From NCBI RefSeq assembly GCF_003049685.1, contig NZ_PYSY02000001.1, positions 1,736,001 to 1,800,000 of the forward strand: DNA of 64,000 nt, written 5' to 3'. The first letter of the stretch is position 1. Every line of letters begins with the position of its first letter. The translations under genes were made by a program, and so were the position numbers. This DNA comes from Brucella pituitosa. Lineage in GTDB: Bacteria; Pseudomonadota; Alphaproteobacteria; Rhizobiales; Rhizobiaceae. Positions 56,644 through 64,000 of this stretch are shown here, piece after piece. A model generated the notes under the pieces. The model saw only the letters and a program-made list of their open reading frames with translations, was not told the DNA's origin and did no database searches.

Positions 56644-57489
56644 ATGATAGAGACGTTGCTGCCGGTTTCGGCTCTGGCTTTTCCGAATATCGATCCGGTG
56701 ATTTTCTCCATCGGCCCGCTTGCCGTTCACTGGTACGGCCTCGGCTATGTCGTCGGCATCATGTTCGCATGGTGGTACGGCAAGAAGCTTCTGCGCAACC
56801 ATCGTCTCTGGGCCAATAACCAGCCACCCATGAAGCCTGAAGCGCTCGACGACTTTGTCATCTGGGCGGCACTCGGCGTCGTACTTGGTGGTCGTATTGG
56901 CTACGTCCTCTTCTATAATTTCTCCTATTACCTCTCCAATCCACTGGCTATTCCGGCAGTATGGGATGGCGGCATGTCATTCCATGGCGGCATTCTCGGC
57001 ACCACAGTCGCTATGATCCTGTTCGCGCGCTCACGCGGCATCAAGGTCTGGAGCATGTTCGATGTGATTGCAGCTGGCGTCCCCGTCGGGCTTGGCGTCG
57101 TGCGCGTGGCAAACTTCATCAATTCCGAACTATGGGGCCGTGTCAGCGATGTGCCATGGGCTTTCTATTTCCCAAATGGCGGACCAGAACCACGTCACCC
57201 AAGCCAACTCTATGAAGCATTCCTCGAAGGCTTTGTGCTGTTCTTCGTTCTTCTTCTGCTCGTATGGGTTGGCAAAAAACTGAAAGCCCCCGGCTTTATC
57301 GCTGGCACATTCGTCCTTGGTTATGGTCTCAGCCGCATTATCGTCGAATTCTTCCGCGAACCGGATGCCCAGCTTGGCTATCTCTTCGGTGGCTGGCTGA
57401 CCATGGGAATGATCCTTTCCCTTCCAATGGTTCTCATCGGCGTTTGGGCCATGTGGCGCGCAAATCGGGCCGTCATAAAGAATGCCTGA
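56644..57489 (+). CDS. lgt: prolipoprotein diacylglyceryl transferase
   Basis: 281 residues, seven predicted membrane helices. Conserved motifs are [24 protein letters not shown], the signature [16 protein letters not shown] and [13 protein letters not shown], which surround the active site in the inner membrane. It transfers diacylglycerol from phosphatidylglycerol to the lipobox cysteine of lipoproteins; three predicted lipoproteins are encoded in this window. The next gene starts inside its last codons (8-base overlap), so they are co-transcribed. Confidence 0.97.
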   Translation: MIETLLPVSALAFPNIDPVIFSIGPLAVHWYGLGYVVGIMFAWWYGKKLLRNHRLWANNQPPMKPEALDDFVIWAALGVVLGGRIGYVLFYNFSYYLSNPLAIPAVWDGGMSFHGGILGTTVAMILFARSRGIKVWSMFDVIAAGVPVGLGVVRVANFINSELWGRVSDVPWAFYFPNGGPEPRHPSQLYEAFLEGFVLFFVLLLLVWVGKKLKAPGFIAGTFVLGYGLSRIIVEFFREPDAQLGYLFGGWLTMGMILSLPMVLIGVWAMWRANRAVIKNA

Positions 57490-58591
57490 GGCGACACTGA
57501 AAGACCGGCTGAAACGGCTGATTGGCACCACAGGGCCGATTAGCGTCGCCGATTACATGGCGGCGTGCCTCGGCGACCGTGAATCAGGCTACTACACAAC
57601 ACGCGAACCATTCGGACGTGAGGGTGACTTCATCACCGCGCCCGAGGTCAGCCAGATGTTCGGCGAACTGATCGGCATATGGTGCGTCGGTATATGGGAT
57701 GCGCTCGGACGCCCTGACAATGCAGTCCTGTGCGAAGTCGGCCCCGGCCGCGGGACGTTAATGAGCGACATGCTGCGCACAATCAGACAGCTTGCGCCAA
57801 AAATGTTCACAACAATGCGCGTTGCCATGGTCGAAACCAGCCCGCGACTGATCGAAAAGCAGAAAGAAAAGCTCTCTGGTTTGGGCCGGTCAATCGAATG
57901 GTACGAGAACTTCCCGAGCATTCCCGACGGCCCGTTGATCCTCGTTTCCAACGAGTTGTTCGATGCAATACCGTTTCGACAATTCATTAAAGCCAATGGC
58001 CGGTTTGTCGAACGAATGATCGCGCTTGATGAGCAGGACGAGTTCCAGTTTGTCAGCGGCGCTGGTGGCATTGACGAGACTCTATTGCCAGTTGGTCATC
58101 AGTCCGCTTCCGATGGCACTATATTTGAGGCAGCCCCTGCCCGCACAGCTTTGATGCAGGAGATTGCGCAACGAATTGCAACAACACGTGGAGCCGCACT
58201 CACAATCGATTATGGACATCTTCAATCTGGCTTTGCAGATACGCTGCAGGCCATGTTGAAACACGCCTATGACGATGTATTTGCACATCCGGGTCAGGCA
58301 GATCTTACCAGCCACGTCGATTTCGACATGTTGGAAAGAGCTGCCCGCAATTGCGGATGCAAGACGGGAACCATGACGCAAGGCGATTTTCTACTGGCGA
58401 TGGGGCTCATCGACCGTGCGGGTCGCCTCGGCACCGGACGCGATGTGGCATCTCAGGAAAAAATTCGCGACGACGTTGAGCGGCTCGCAGCACCAGATCA
58501 GATGGGGACACTGTTTAAGGTCCTTGCGATCAGCGATCCCGCCACCGCAATCTTCCCGTTTGAAACAACCCCGTATCCACCCTCAGCCTAG
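57482..58591 (+). CDS. NDUFAF7/MidA-type SAM-dependent methyltransferase
   Basis: 369 residues. The start [20 protein letters not shown] precedes the family motif [20 protein letters not shown]. The SAM-binding [15 protein letters not shown] is at about 82-96, and [16 protein letters not shown] follows. This is the MidA/NDUFAF7 (formerly DUF185) family; the eukaryotic member methylates an arginine of the respiratory complex I subunit NDUFS2. A complex I link here is an inference by family. It overlaps lgt by eight bases. Confidence 0.92.
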   Translation: MPEATLKDRLKRLIGTTGPISVADYMAACLGDRESGYYTTREPFGREGDFITAPEVSQMFGELIGIWCVGIWDALGRPDNAVLCEVGPGRGTLMSDMLRTIRQLAPKMFTTMRVAMVETSPRLIEKQKEKLSGLGRSIEWYENFPSIPDGPLILVSNELFDAIPFRQFIKANGRFVERMIALDEQDEFQFVSGAGGIDETLLPVGHQSASDGTIFEAAPARTALMQEIAQRIATTRGAALTIDYGHLQSGFADTLQAMLKHAYDDVFAHPGQADLTSHVDFDMLERAARNCGCKTGTMTQGDFLLAMGLIDRAGRLGTGRDVASQEKIRDDVERLAAPDQMGTLFKVLAISDPATAIFPFETTPYPPSA

Positions 58592-58666
58592 CTCGCTGTC
58601 AAAAAGCTGCGATTGACAAGCCGACTTGCCTCCCCCAACATCCTGCCGTTTGAAAAGAGAAAGCTA

Positions 58667-59464
58667 ATGACCGATAAGCCGCAACCGCTTCGCTCCGCCC
58701 TATTGGATGGCCCTGCCGGACACAACGGCAAGCGCATTGCGCATGGTTTTTTCACGCGCAAAGGCGGCGTTTCAGATGGCATTTATGCCGGTTTGAATGT
58801 CGGCAGCGGGTCAAATGATGTGCCGGAACTCGTGACAGAGAATCGCCGTCGTGTTGCTGAAACCCTTGGCGTCGCATCCGACCATCTGATGACAGTCCAT
58901 CAAGTGCACTCGCCGGACGTGCTCCGCGTCACTGAACCATTCAGCAGTCCGCGCCCGAAGGCTGATGCTATGGTCACCAATGTCCCGGGCATTGCTATCG
59001 GCGCTCTGTCTGCGGATTGCGGCCCTGTCCTTTTTGCCGATCATGAAGCTGGTGTCATTGGATCGGCCCATGCGGGCTGGCGTGGTGCGTTTACCGGCGT
59101 TCTTGAAAACACCATCAATGCCATGATTGAACTCGGCGCAAAGCGCGAGAATATCATTGCGGTTCTTGGCCCAACGATCGGTCCTGAAAATTACGAGGTC
59201 GGTCCGGAATTCTATGCCGAGTTCACCGGCAAAGACGAAAGCTATGACAAATATTTCCAGCCTTCGGCCAAGGAAGGTCACAAGCTATTCGATCTCTGGA
59301 CTTTTATCACGGATCGCCTGACCAAGGCGAATGTGAAAGCCGAGGCATTGCGTCAGTGCACTTATGCCAATGAAGATCAGTTCTATTCCTACCGGCGCAC
59401 CACGCACCGCAACGAGTCTGATTACGGTCGTCAGATCGCCGCCATCGCTATCGTAAACGATTAG
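58667..59464 (+). CDS. pgeF: PgeF (YfiH, laccase-like) multicopper-type protein
   Basis: 265 residues from the ATG at 58667 (AGAGAAAG upstream). The conserved metal-site residues of the DUF152/YfiH family are H81 (VHQVHS), C118 (SADCGPV) and H135 (GSAHAGWRG). In E. coli PgeF edits peptidoglycan precursors by removing wrong L-serine from UDP-MurNAc, and human/bacterial relatives act as purine nucleoside phosphorylases. Third in a co-directional run after lgt and the methyltransferase, nine bases before the next gene. Confidence 0.93.
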   Translation: MTDKPQPLRSALLDGPAGHNGKRIAHGFFTRKGGVSDGIYAGLNVGSGSNDVPELVTENRRRVAETLGVASDHLMTVHQVHSPDVLRVTEPFSSPRPKADAMVTNVPGIAIGALSADCGPVLFADHEAGVIGSAHAGWRGAFTGVLENTINAMIELGAKRENIIAVLGPTIGPENYEVGPEFYAEFTGKDESYDKYFQPSAKEGHKLFDLWTFITDRLTKANVKAEALRQCTYANEDQFYSYRRTTHRNESDYGRQIAAIAIVND

Positions 59465-59473
59465 GAGAACCAC

Positions 59474-60625
59474 ATGGCCCTTCACTTCGAGCCGGAAGAA
59501 TTCGCTGCACGTCGCGACCGTCTGATCTTGAAGATGGAGGAAGAGAAGCTGGATGCTCTGCTGCTATTCGCGCAGGAAAGCATGTACTGGCTGACTGGCT
59601 ATGACACGTTCGGCTTTTGCTTTTTCCAGTGTCTCGTGGTGAAGGCTGATGGATCGACAGTGCTGATGACCCGCTCTGCCGATCTGAGGCAGGCGCGTCA
59701 CACCTCCAATATCGACAATATTACCGTCTGGACCGACCGCGACAATGCCAATCCGGCCATAGATCTGCGCAACATCCTGACGGAGCTCGATCTGCTCGGC
59801 ACACGCATTGGCATCGAATATCAGACCCACGGCCTGACCGGCGCTAACGCGCGCAAGCTGGATGAACAGCTGCAAAGCTTTGCCAAGCTTTTCGACGCCT
59901 CCGGCATGGTTGACCGCTTGCGTCTTCTCAAGAGCCCAGCAGAAATCGCCTATGCCAAGCGTGCGGCTGAACTAAGTGATGACGCGCTGGACGCTGCACT
60001 GAAACTTACCAAGGCAGGCGCAAGCGAGGCGGACATTCTGGCCGCGATGATGAGCGCAAACTTTGCGGGCGATGGCGATTATCCGGCCAATGAATACATT
60101 ATCGGCTCTGGCGCCGATGCACTTTTGTGCCGCTACAAAGCAGGCCGTCGCACGCTTTCTGCGAATGATCAGCTTACACTGGAATGGTCTGGTGTTTTCC
60201 GTCACTACCATGCGCCCATGATGCGCACCGTCATCATCGGCCAGCCAAAGGCAGAGCATCTAAAGCTCTACAATGCCGCACGCGAGGCGCTGGAAGCCGT
60301 CGAGACAGCGATGACGCCGGCATCGACCTTTGGCGATGTGTTCGACGCGCATTCCCGCACAATGGAAGCGCATGGCCTCACCCGTCATCGCCTGAATGCT
60401 TGCGGCTATTCGGTCGGCGCACGCTTTACACCATCATGGATGGACCCGCAGATGTTCTATTCCGGAAACCCGGAAAGCATCCAGCCGGACATGACGCTGT
60501 TTGCGCACATGATCATCATGGATTCTGACACCGAAACGGCGATGACGCTTGGTCAGACTTACCTGACGACAAATGGCGCTGCCGTACCGTTGTCCCGTCA
60601 TTCACTCGACATTATTGTCAAGTGA
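59474..60625 (+). CDS. M24 family Xaa-Pro aminopeptidase-like protein
   Basis: 383 residues. The N-terminal creatinase-like domain (to about 150) precedes a pita-bread metallopeptidase domain. The usual five metal ligands (D, D, H, E, E) are not clearly all present: the first aspartate position reads LTLEWSGVFRHYHAPMMRTV, where a D is normally expected, and the HGxGH motif reads CGYSVGARF. It may therefore be an ectoine-hydrolase-like or catalytically altered member. AGGAG precedes the ATG, and it is the last gene of the lgt run. Confidence 0.85.
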   Translation: MALHFEPEEFAARRDRLILKMEEEKLDALLLFAQESMYWLTGYDTFGFCFFQCLVVKADGSTVLMTRSADLRQARHTSNIDNITVWTDRDNANPAIDLRNILTELDLLGTRIGIEYQTHGLTGANARKLDEQLQSFAKLFDASGMVDRLRLLKSPAEIAYAKRAAELSDDALDAALKLTKAGASEADILAAMMSANFAGDGDYPANEYIIGSGADALLCRYKAGRRTLSANDQLTLEWSGVFRHYHAPMMRTVIIGQPKAEHLKLYNAAREALEAVETAMTPASTFGDVFDAHSRTMEAHGLTRHRLNACGYSVGARFTPSWMDPQMFYSGNPESIQPDMTLFAHMIIMDSDTETAMTLGQTYLTTNGAAVPLSRHSLDIIVK

Positions 60626-60695
60626 CGCAGGATAAGCGATAAACTCCGTTCATAGCGCAGGAGTGGTCTGCGCTTTCAGGAGCATGAAGCCGAAC

Positions 60696-61286
60696 ATGAA
60701 CAAGGCACATCTTTCTATGATGTTGTTGCTTGCTGGACTGCTTGCCGCCTGCAACAGCACCGAGTCTGCATTGAACGTGCAGGGAACCAACCAACAATCC
60801 GGACAAACCACAACGCCGCCTGCGGGCCAGGCATCTACAGTTCAGACGACTGCACCAGTTGCAACACCTGCACAGACAACAACACCGGCGACACCGCCCG
60901 CACGTACGGCCTCTCTCAAGCCGGGCAAGCTTTACATAGCCCCGATCATCGGCGCACCTGTCAGTGTCGTAACTCCGCTTACCCATCGCATCAATGATGA
61001 TGCACGCGCCAAGGGTGTCGAGCTTGCGGGTAATAACGGCACCGACGCCGCTTATGTGATGAAGGGCTATTTCTCGGTTTTGTCTGAAGATAATCAGACA
61101 ACGATCCTCTACGTCTGGGACGTGATGGATGCCTCCGGCAATCGCCTTCACCGCATACAGGGTCAGGAAAAAGTACCGGGCGCGTCCGCAGACTCATGGA
61201 GCATCGTTCCGCCGTCTGCCATGCAATCTATCGCCGATAAGACCATGCAGGAATATTCCACCTGGCTTGCGGCAAATCGCGCATGA
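60696..61286 (+). CDS. lipoprotein of unknown function
   Basis: 196 residues from the ATG at 60696 (an ATG at 60684 sits too close to AGGAG). The lipobox LLAAC places the lipidated cysteine near 19. A Thr/Pro/Gln-rich unstructured linker (about 25-70) leads to a folded C-terminal domain: GKLYIAPIIGAPVSVVTPLT, DAAYVMKGYFSVLSEDNQTT, and IQGQEKVPGASADSWSIVPP. Similar lipoproteins are common in Rhizobiales without a known role. Probably exported to the outer membrane, since +2 is not Asp. Confidence 0.82.
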   Translation: MNKAHLSMMLLLAGLLAACNSTESALNVQGTNQQSGQTTTPPAGQASTVQTTAPVATPAQTTTPATPPARTASLKPGKLYIAPIIGAPVSVVTPLTHRINDDARAKGVELAGNNGTDAAYVMKGYFSVLSEDNQTTILYVWDVMDASGNRLHRIQGQEKVPGASADSWSIVPPSAMQSIADKTMQEYSTWLAANRA

Positions 61287-61614
61287 GAACGAGCTGAGAC
61301 AGCAAAAGACTGAAATCTTTTGCTGAATCGCGTGTTGGCCCTGTGGGAAAGCACTTTGCGAGGGCTTTTTACTGCAATTGTTTTCCCTCAGGCCTTGCAA
61401 TAGCGGTGACTCTTTGCAATAGGCCGCACATTCGAGAAAACCTTGCAAGCTGCGGCACTTGACCAATTGTCATAGAACCTGCGGCTTTAAAGCTTTTCAA
61501 GAATGACAGAGCGCACCCGGATTTGTGTTGGGTTTCGCTCAAACCAGAGATTACGTCCGTTTCACGGACTTTTTGCGACAGAACGAAACTGCTCCGGCTT
61601 CAGAGGCAAAAAGA
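61287..61614. other. 328-base leader/promoter region of prs
   Basis: Contains a hairpin after the lipoprotein gene (61301-61324) and a direct repeat TTGCAATAG at 61395 and 61414, with a further TTGCAA at 61443. The prs frame is open for 30 codons upstream of its start without prs-like sequence. Confidence 0.5.
61301..61324 (+). terminator. hairpin after lipoprotein gene
   Basis: AGCAAAAGA and TCTTTTGCT form a perfect 9-bp stem around CTGAAA. There is no T-tract beyond the stem, so efficiency is doubtful. Confidence 0.5.
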
Positions 61615-62547
61615 ATGAAACTTTTCGCAGGCAACTCCAACCGGGTTCTTGCCGAATCCGTTGCTCAATATCTCAACATCCCGCTTGGCAAGGCTACTGT
61701 GCGCCGTTTCGCCGATCAGGAAATCTTTGTAGAGATTCAGGAAAACGTACGCGGCGAAGACGTATTCGTACTGCAATCGACATCCTATCCCGCAAACGAC
61801 AATCTGATGGAACTGCTCATCATGATTGATGCGTTCCGTCGTTCATCGGCACGCCGCATCACAGCCGTTCTTCCTTATTTCGGCTATGCGCGTCAGGATC
61901 GTAAACCCGGCCCACGCACACCAATTTCGGCAAAGCTCGTCGCAAACCTTATCACTGAAGCGGGTGCTAACCGCGTCCTGACGCTTGATCTTCATGCCGG
62001 TCAGATTCAAGGGTTCTTCGATATCCCAACGGACAACCTCTATGCCGTTCCAGTCATCGCACGCGATGTGAAGGCGAACTATGCGACCGGCAACTGCATG
62101 GTTGTTTCGCCTGACGTTGGCGGTGTGGTTCGCGCCCGTTCGCTTGCAAAGCGTATCGATGCGCAGCTCGCAATCGTCGACAAGCGTCGTGAGCGTCCGG
62201 GTGAATCGGAGGTCATGAACGTTATCGGTGACGTAACCGGCAAAGATTGTCTGCTGTTTGACGATATTGTTGATTCCGGCGGCACGCTCTGCAATGCAGC
62301 TGAAGCTCTGCTTGCCAAGGGCGCAAAGAGCGTTACCGCTTATATCACGCACGGCGTTCTCTCCGGCGGTGCTGTTGCCCGTATCGCTTCGTCAAAGCTG
62401 AAAGAGCTGGTCATCACCGACTCCATCCAGCCAACAACAGCAATCAACGACGCTCCGAATATTCGCGTTCTGTCGATCTCCAGCCTCATCGGTGAAGCGG
62501 TTGCACGCACTGCAGCTGAAGAGTCGGTTTCGAGCCTGTTCGACTAA
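61615..62547 (+). CDS. prs: ribose-phosphate pyrophosphokinase
   Basis: 310 residues from the ATG at 61615 ([20 protein letters not shown]), GAGG upstream. [20 protein letters not shown], the flexible ATP loop [20 protein letters not shown], and the PRPP-binding [20 protein letters not shown] are all intact. It makes PRPP from ribose 5-phosphate and ATP for purine, pyrimidine, histidine, tryptophan and NAD synthesis. The last base of its stop codon is the first base of a dispersed repeat that reaches the stop codon of chrA. Confidence 0.97.
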   Translation: MKLFAGNSNRVLAESVAQYLNIPLGKATVRRFADQEIFVEIQENVRGEDVFVLQSTSYPANDNLMELLIMIDAFRRSSARRITAVLPYFGYARQDRKPGPRTPISAKLVANLITEAGANRVLTLDLHAGQIQGFFDIPTDNLYAVPVIARDVKANYATGNCMVVSPDVGGVVRARSLAKRIDAQLAIVDKRRERPGESEVMNVIGDVTGKDCLLFDDIVDSGGTLCNAAEALLAKGAKSVTAYITHGVLSGGAVARIASSKLKELVITDSIQPTTAINDAPNIRVLSISSLIGEAVARTAAEESVSSLFD

Positions 62548-62604
62548 GAGCGCATCCCGAAAAGTGGGAACCGGTTTTCGGAAAAGATGCGCGAAATAAT
62601 TAGA
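62547..62604. repeat. dispersed repeat filling the prs / chrA gap
   Basis: Reads agagcgcatcccgaaaagtg, then ggaaccggttttcggaaaag, then atgcgcgaaataattag. It starts in the prs stop codon and overlaps the chrA stop codon, so the repeat is essentially the whole convergent gap. CCGAAAAG and CGGTTTTCGG allow a hairpin that may act in termination. Confidence 0.75.
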
Positions 62605-63895
62605 AGACCAGTCGAAAGATAATTCCGAAACATGCCGCAAGCAGAAGCACGAGCGGCATGTTGAGCTTCAGAACGACAAGTAAGAATGCCGCCGCGCCTG
62701 CAATCAGGACGGCGGCATTGTCTATTGTGCTCACCACCGGCAGTGGCAGAGTTACTGGTCCGATCTGGTGATCAACCACTTTTCCAAACAGCACATGCAG
62801 CGAGAACCACAGGGCGAGATTGGCAATCACGCCAACCACTGCAGCTGTTATCCCACCCAGCATGGCGGATAACCAGCGCACTTTGCGCAAACGCTCAAGA
62901 AACGGTGCGCCAGCAAAAATCCATAAAAAACATGGTACGAAGGTAAACCACAGCGCAATCAGGCCACCGAAAAAGCCGCCAATGAGCGGTGGCAGGCCCG
63001 ATAGATTGGACGCCCCTACAAAGCCGACAAACACCAGCACAAGGATCAGTGGCCCCGGTGTGGTTTCAGCCAGCCCGAGTCCTGTCAGCATCTCACCGGG
63101 CTTCATCCAGCCAAAATGCTCAACGGCCTGCTGTGCCGTATAGGAGAGAGCAGCGTAGGCACCGCCAAATGTCACCGCTGCAAGCTTTGAGAAAAATGCG
63201 GCCTCTGTCGTGAACACGTGCTGACCGCCAAACACCAGATAAAGCGCTAAAAGTGGCAGAAGCCAGAGCGCTCCCCAGATGAGCGCCTGCTGTGTCGCTA
63301 CAAACATTGCATGCGGGCGAACAGCACCATGTGCAATCTCATGCCCATCGCGCTGCAACCAGTAACGCGCCCCACCTGCCAGCGCCGCAAGCGCCACCAC
63401 GAAAGGAAACGGCAGTTTAAGGAACGCGACGGCCATAAATGCCAGCACCGCTACTGCATAGGAAAATCCAGACGCCAGTGTGCGTCTGGCCATTCGATAA
63501 AGAGCCTCAAAGACAATCGCCAAAACTGCAGCTTTAAGCCCAAACAAAAGACCGGCGACCACATCAACATGACCGAAGGCCACATAAAGCGCCGATAGCA
63601 CCAACATGACCGCAGCACCGGGAAGAACAAAGAGCAACCCGGCAAGCAGCCCGCCACGCCAACCCTTGGCGGCCCAGCCGCAATAGGTGGCAAGTTGCAT
63701 GGCTTCGGGTCCCGGTAAAAGCATGCAGAAGTTCAGAGCATGGATCAGCCGCTCCTGATCCATCCACTTCTTTTCATCGACGATCACTCGCTGCATCATG
63801 GCAATCTGCGCAGCAGGCCCACCAAACGACAGCAACCCGATCTTGCCAAACGTGGCGAATAATTCTCTGAAATCCGGTTGCGGCTCTGTTGTCAT
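62600..63895 (-). CDS. chrA: chromate efflux transporter ChrA (CHR family)
   Basis: 431 residues from the ATG at 63895; an ATG at 63910 lies three bases after GGAGG and is possible. It is a long-chain CHR protein with two homologous halves. The first has FGKIGLLSFGGPAAQIAMMQ and LPGPEAMQLATYCGW; the second has AAVTFGGAYAALSYTAQQAV and GLAETTPGPLILVLVFVGFV. ChrA exports chromate by proton exchange, but chromosomal members without chrB may transport other anions. No chrB is visible. The last codons overlap a dispersed repeat. Confidence 0.92.
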   Translation of the reverse strand: MTTEPQPDFRELFATFGKIGLLSFGGPAAQIAMMQRVIVDEKKWMDQERLIHALNFCMLLPGPEAMQLATYCGWAAKGWRGGLLAGLLFVLPGAAVMLVLSALYVAFGHVDVVAGLLFGLKAAVLAIVFEALYRMARRTLASGFSYAVAVLAFMAVAFLKLPFPFVVALAALAGGARYWLQRDGHEIAHGAVRPHAMFVATQQALIWGALWLLPLLALYLVFGGQHVFTTEAAFFSKLAAVTFGGAYAALSYTAQQAVEHFGWMKPGEMLTGLGLAETTPGPLILVLVFVGFVGASNLSGLPPLIGGFFGGLIALWFTFVPCFLWIFAGAPFLERLRKVRWLSAMLGGITAAVVGVIANLALWFSLHVLFGKVVDHQIGPVTLPLPVVSTIDNAAVLIAGAAAFLLVVLKLNMPLVLLLAACFGIIFRLVF

Positions 63896-63971
63896 GTTCT
63901 CTCTCTGCATAATCCTCCAAGCAGTTGCTGAGGATCATTACAGGTTCATGACAATTTGCACAGAAGGCCCA

Positions 63972-64000
63972 TTACTCAGCCGCAGTGCTTTCATCGACCT
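63972..64000 (-). CDS. C-terminus of an unidentified protein (partial)
   Basis: A minus-strand frame entering from the right edge ends VDESTAAE and TAA. The composition and the spacing to chrA suit the end of a co-directional gene, but eight residues cannot identify it and it may be chance. Confidence 0.3.

Overview
This 64 kb window reads as ordinary chromosome of an alphaproteobacterium of the order Rhizobiales, most likely the Brucella/Ochrobactrum group. Three things point there: near-complete Rhizobiales-type proteins (RpoD with a long acidic insert, CarB and UvrB with extra segments), a LysR gene beside trxB followed nearby by a WadC/LpcC-like core glycosyltransferase, and short dispersed repeats of the 'agagcgc...cccgaaaagtg' type. 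No species call is possible from sequence alone. I see no rRNA, tRNA, insertion sequence, prophage or CRISPR array. Gene density is high, and about a dozen intrinsic terminators sit between genes, several of them shared by convergent pairs.

Layout. 0-8.8 kb: YcgN-type protein, DUF2798, HlyU family, rpoD and dnaG, then a Na/Pi cotransporter with a Pho-box-like site, and a GatB/YqeY protein. 9-18.7 kb: carA and carB, both on the plus strand but separated by a TetA-like MFS exporter and a YpfJ-type zinc peptidase on the minus strand; then an ABC membrane protein with a degenerate nucleotide-binding domain. 18.8-24 kb: Nudix hydrolase, cold-shock protein, an NmrA/DUF1772 operon divergent from its probable TetR repressor, a glutathione S-transferase and aspartate aminotransferase. 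24-30.6 kb: a probable AbcR (alpha-r15) small RNA, a phosphodiesterase translationally coupled to a four-gene Ugp/Mal-type ABC importer, and a LysR regulator of the LsrB/VtlR type behind trxB. 31.8-40.7 kb: TrkH, Lrp, core glycosyltransferase, GreA, DUF1176, two DMT proteins, extensin-like lipoprotein, YciA thioesterase and an SH3 protein. 40.7-50 kb: uvrB, an oxidoreductase/HxlR pair, acetyltransferase, double-Kazal lipoprotein, SLT-SPOR transglycosylase, second cold-shock protein, BA14K protein, metallo-beta-lactamase-fold hydrolase and a small glycine-rich protein. 50-64 kb: ilvE, PetP/PetR-like regulators and a histidine kinase, CrcB, CsaA, YbjN, UbiK, an lgt-midA-pgeF-pepP run, a lipoprotein, prs and chrA.

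The main biological story is regulatory. The sRNA candidate at 24.1-24.2 kb has a clean promoter, a LysR-type dyad about 66 bases upstream of the predicted start, two CU-rich single-stranded stretches able to pair with ribosome binding sites, and a strong terminator. Its probable activator (VtlR/LsrB) is 5.5 kb away, and an ABC importer, the class of gene AbcR RNAs silence, lies between them. Several other local regulators have visible sites: double TetR operators, a MarR operator inside the petP promoter, an HxlR dyad, a Pho box and a possible attenuator before carB. Nothing here is clearly a new multi-gene system; the most unusual single protein is the ABC transporter at 16.9-18.7 kb, which lacks canonical catalytic residues.
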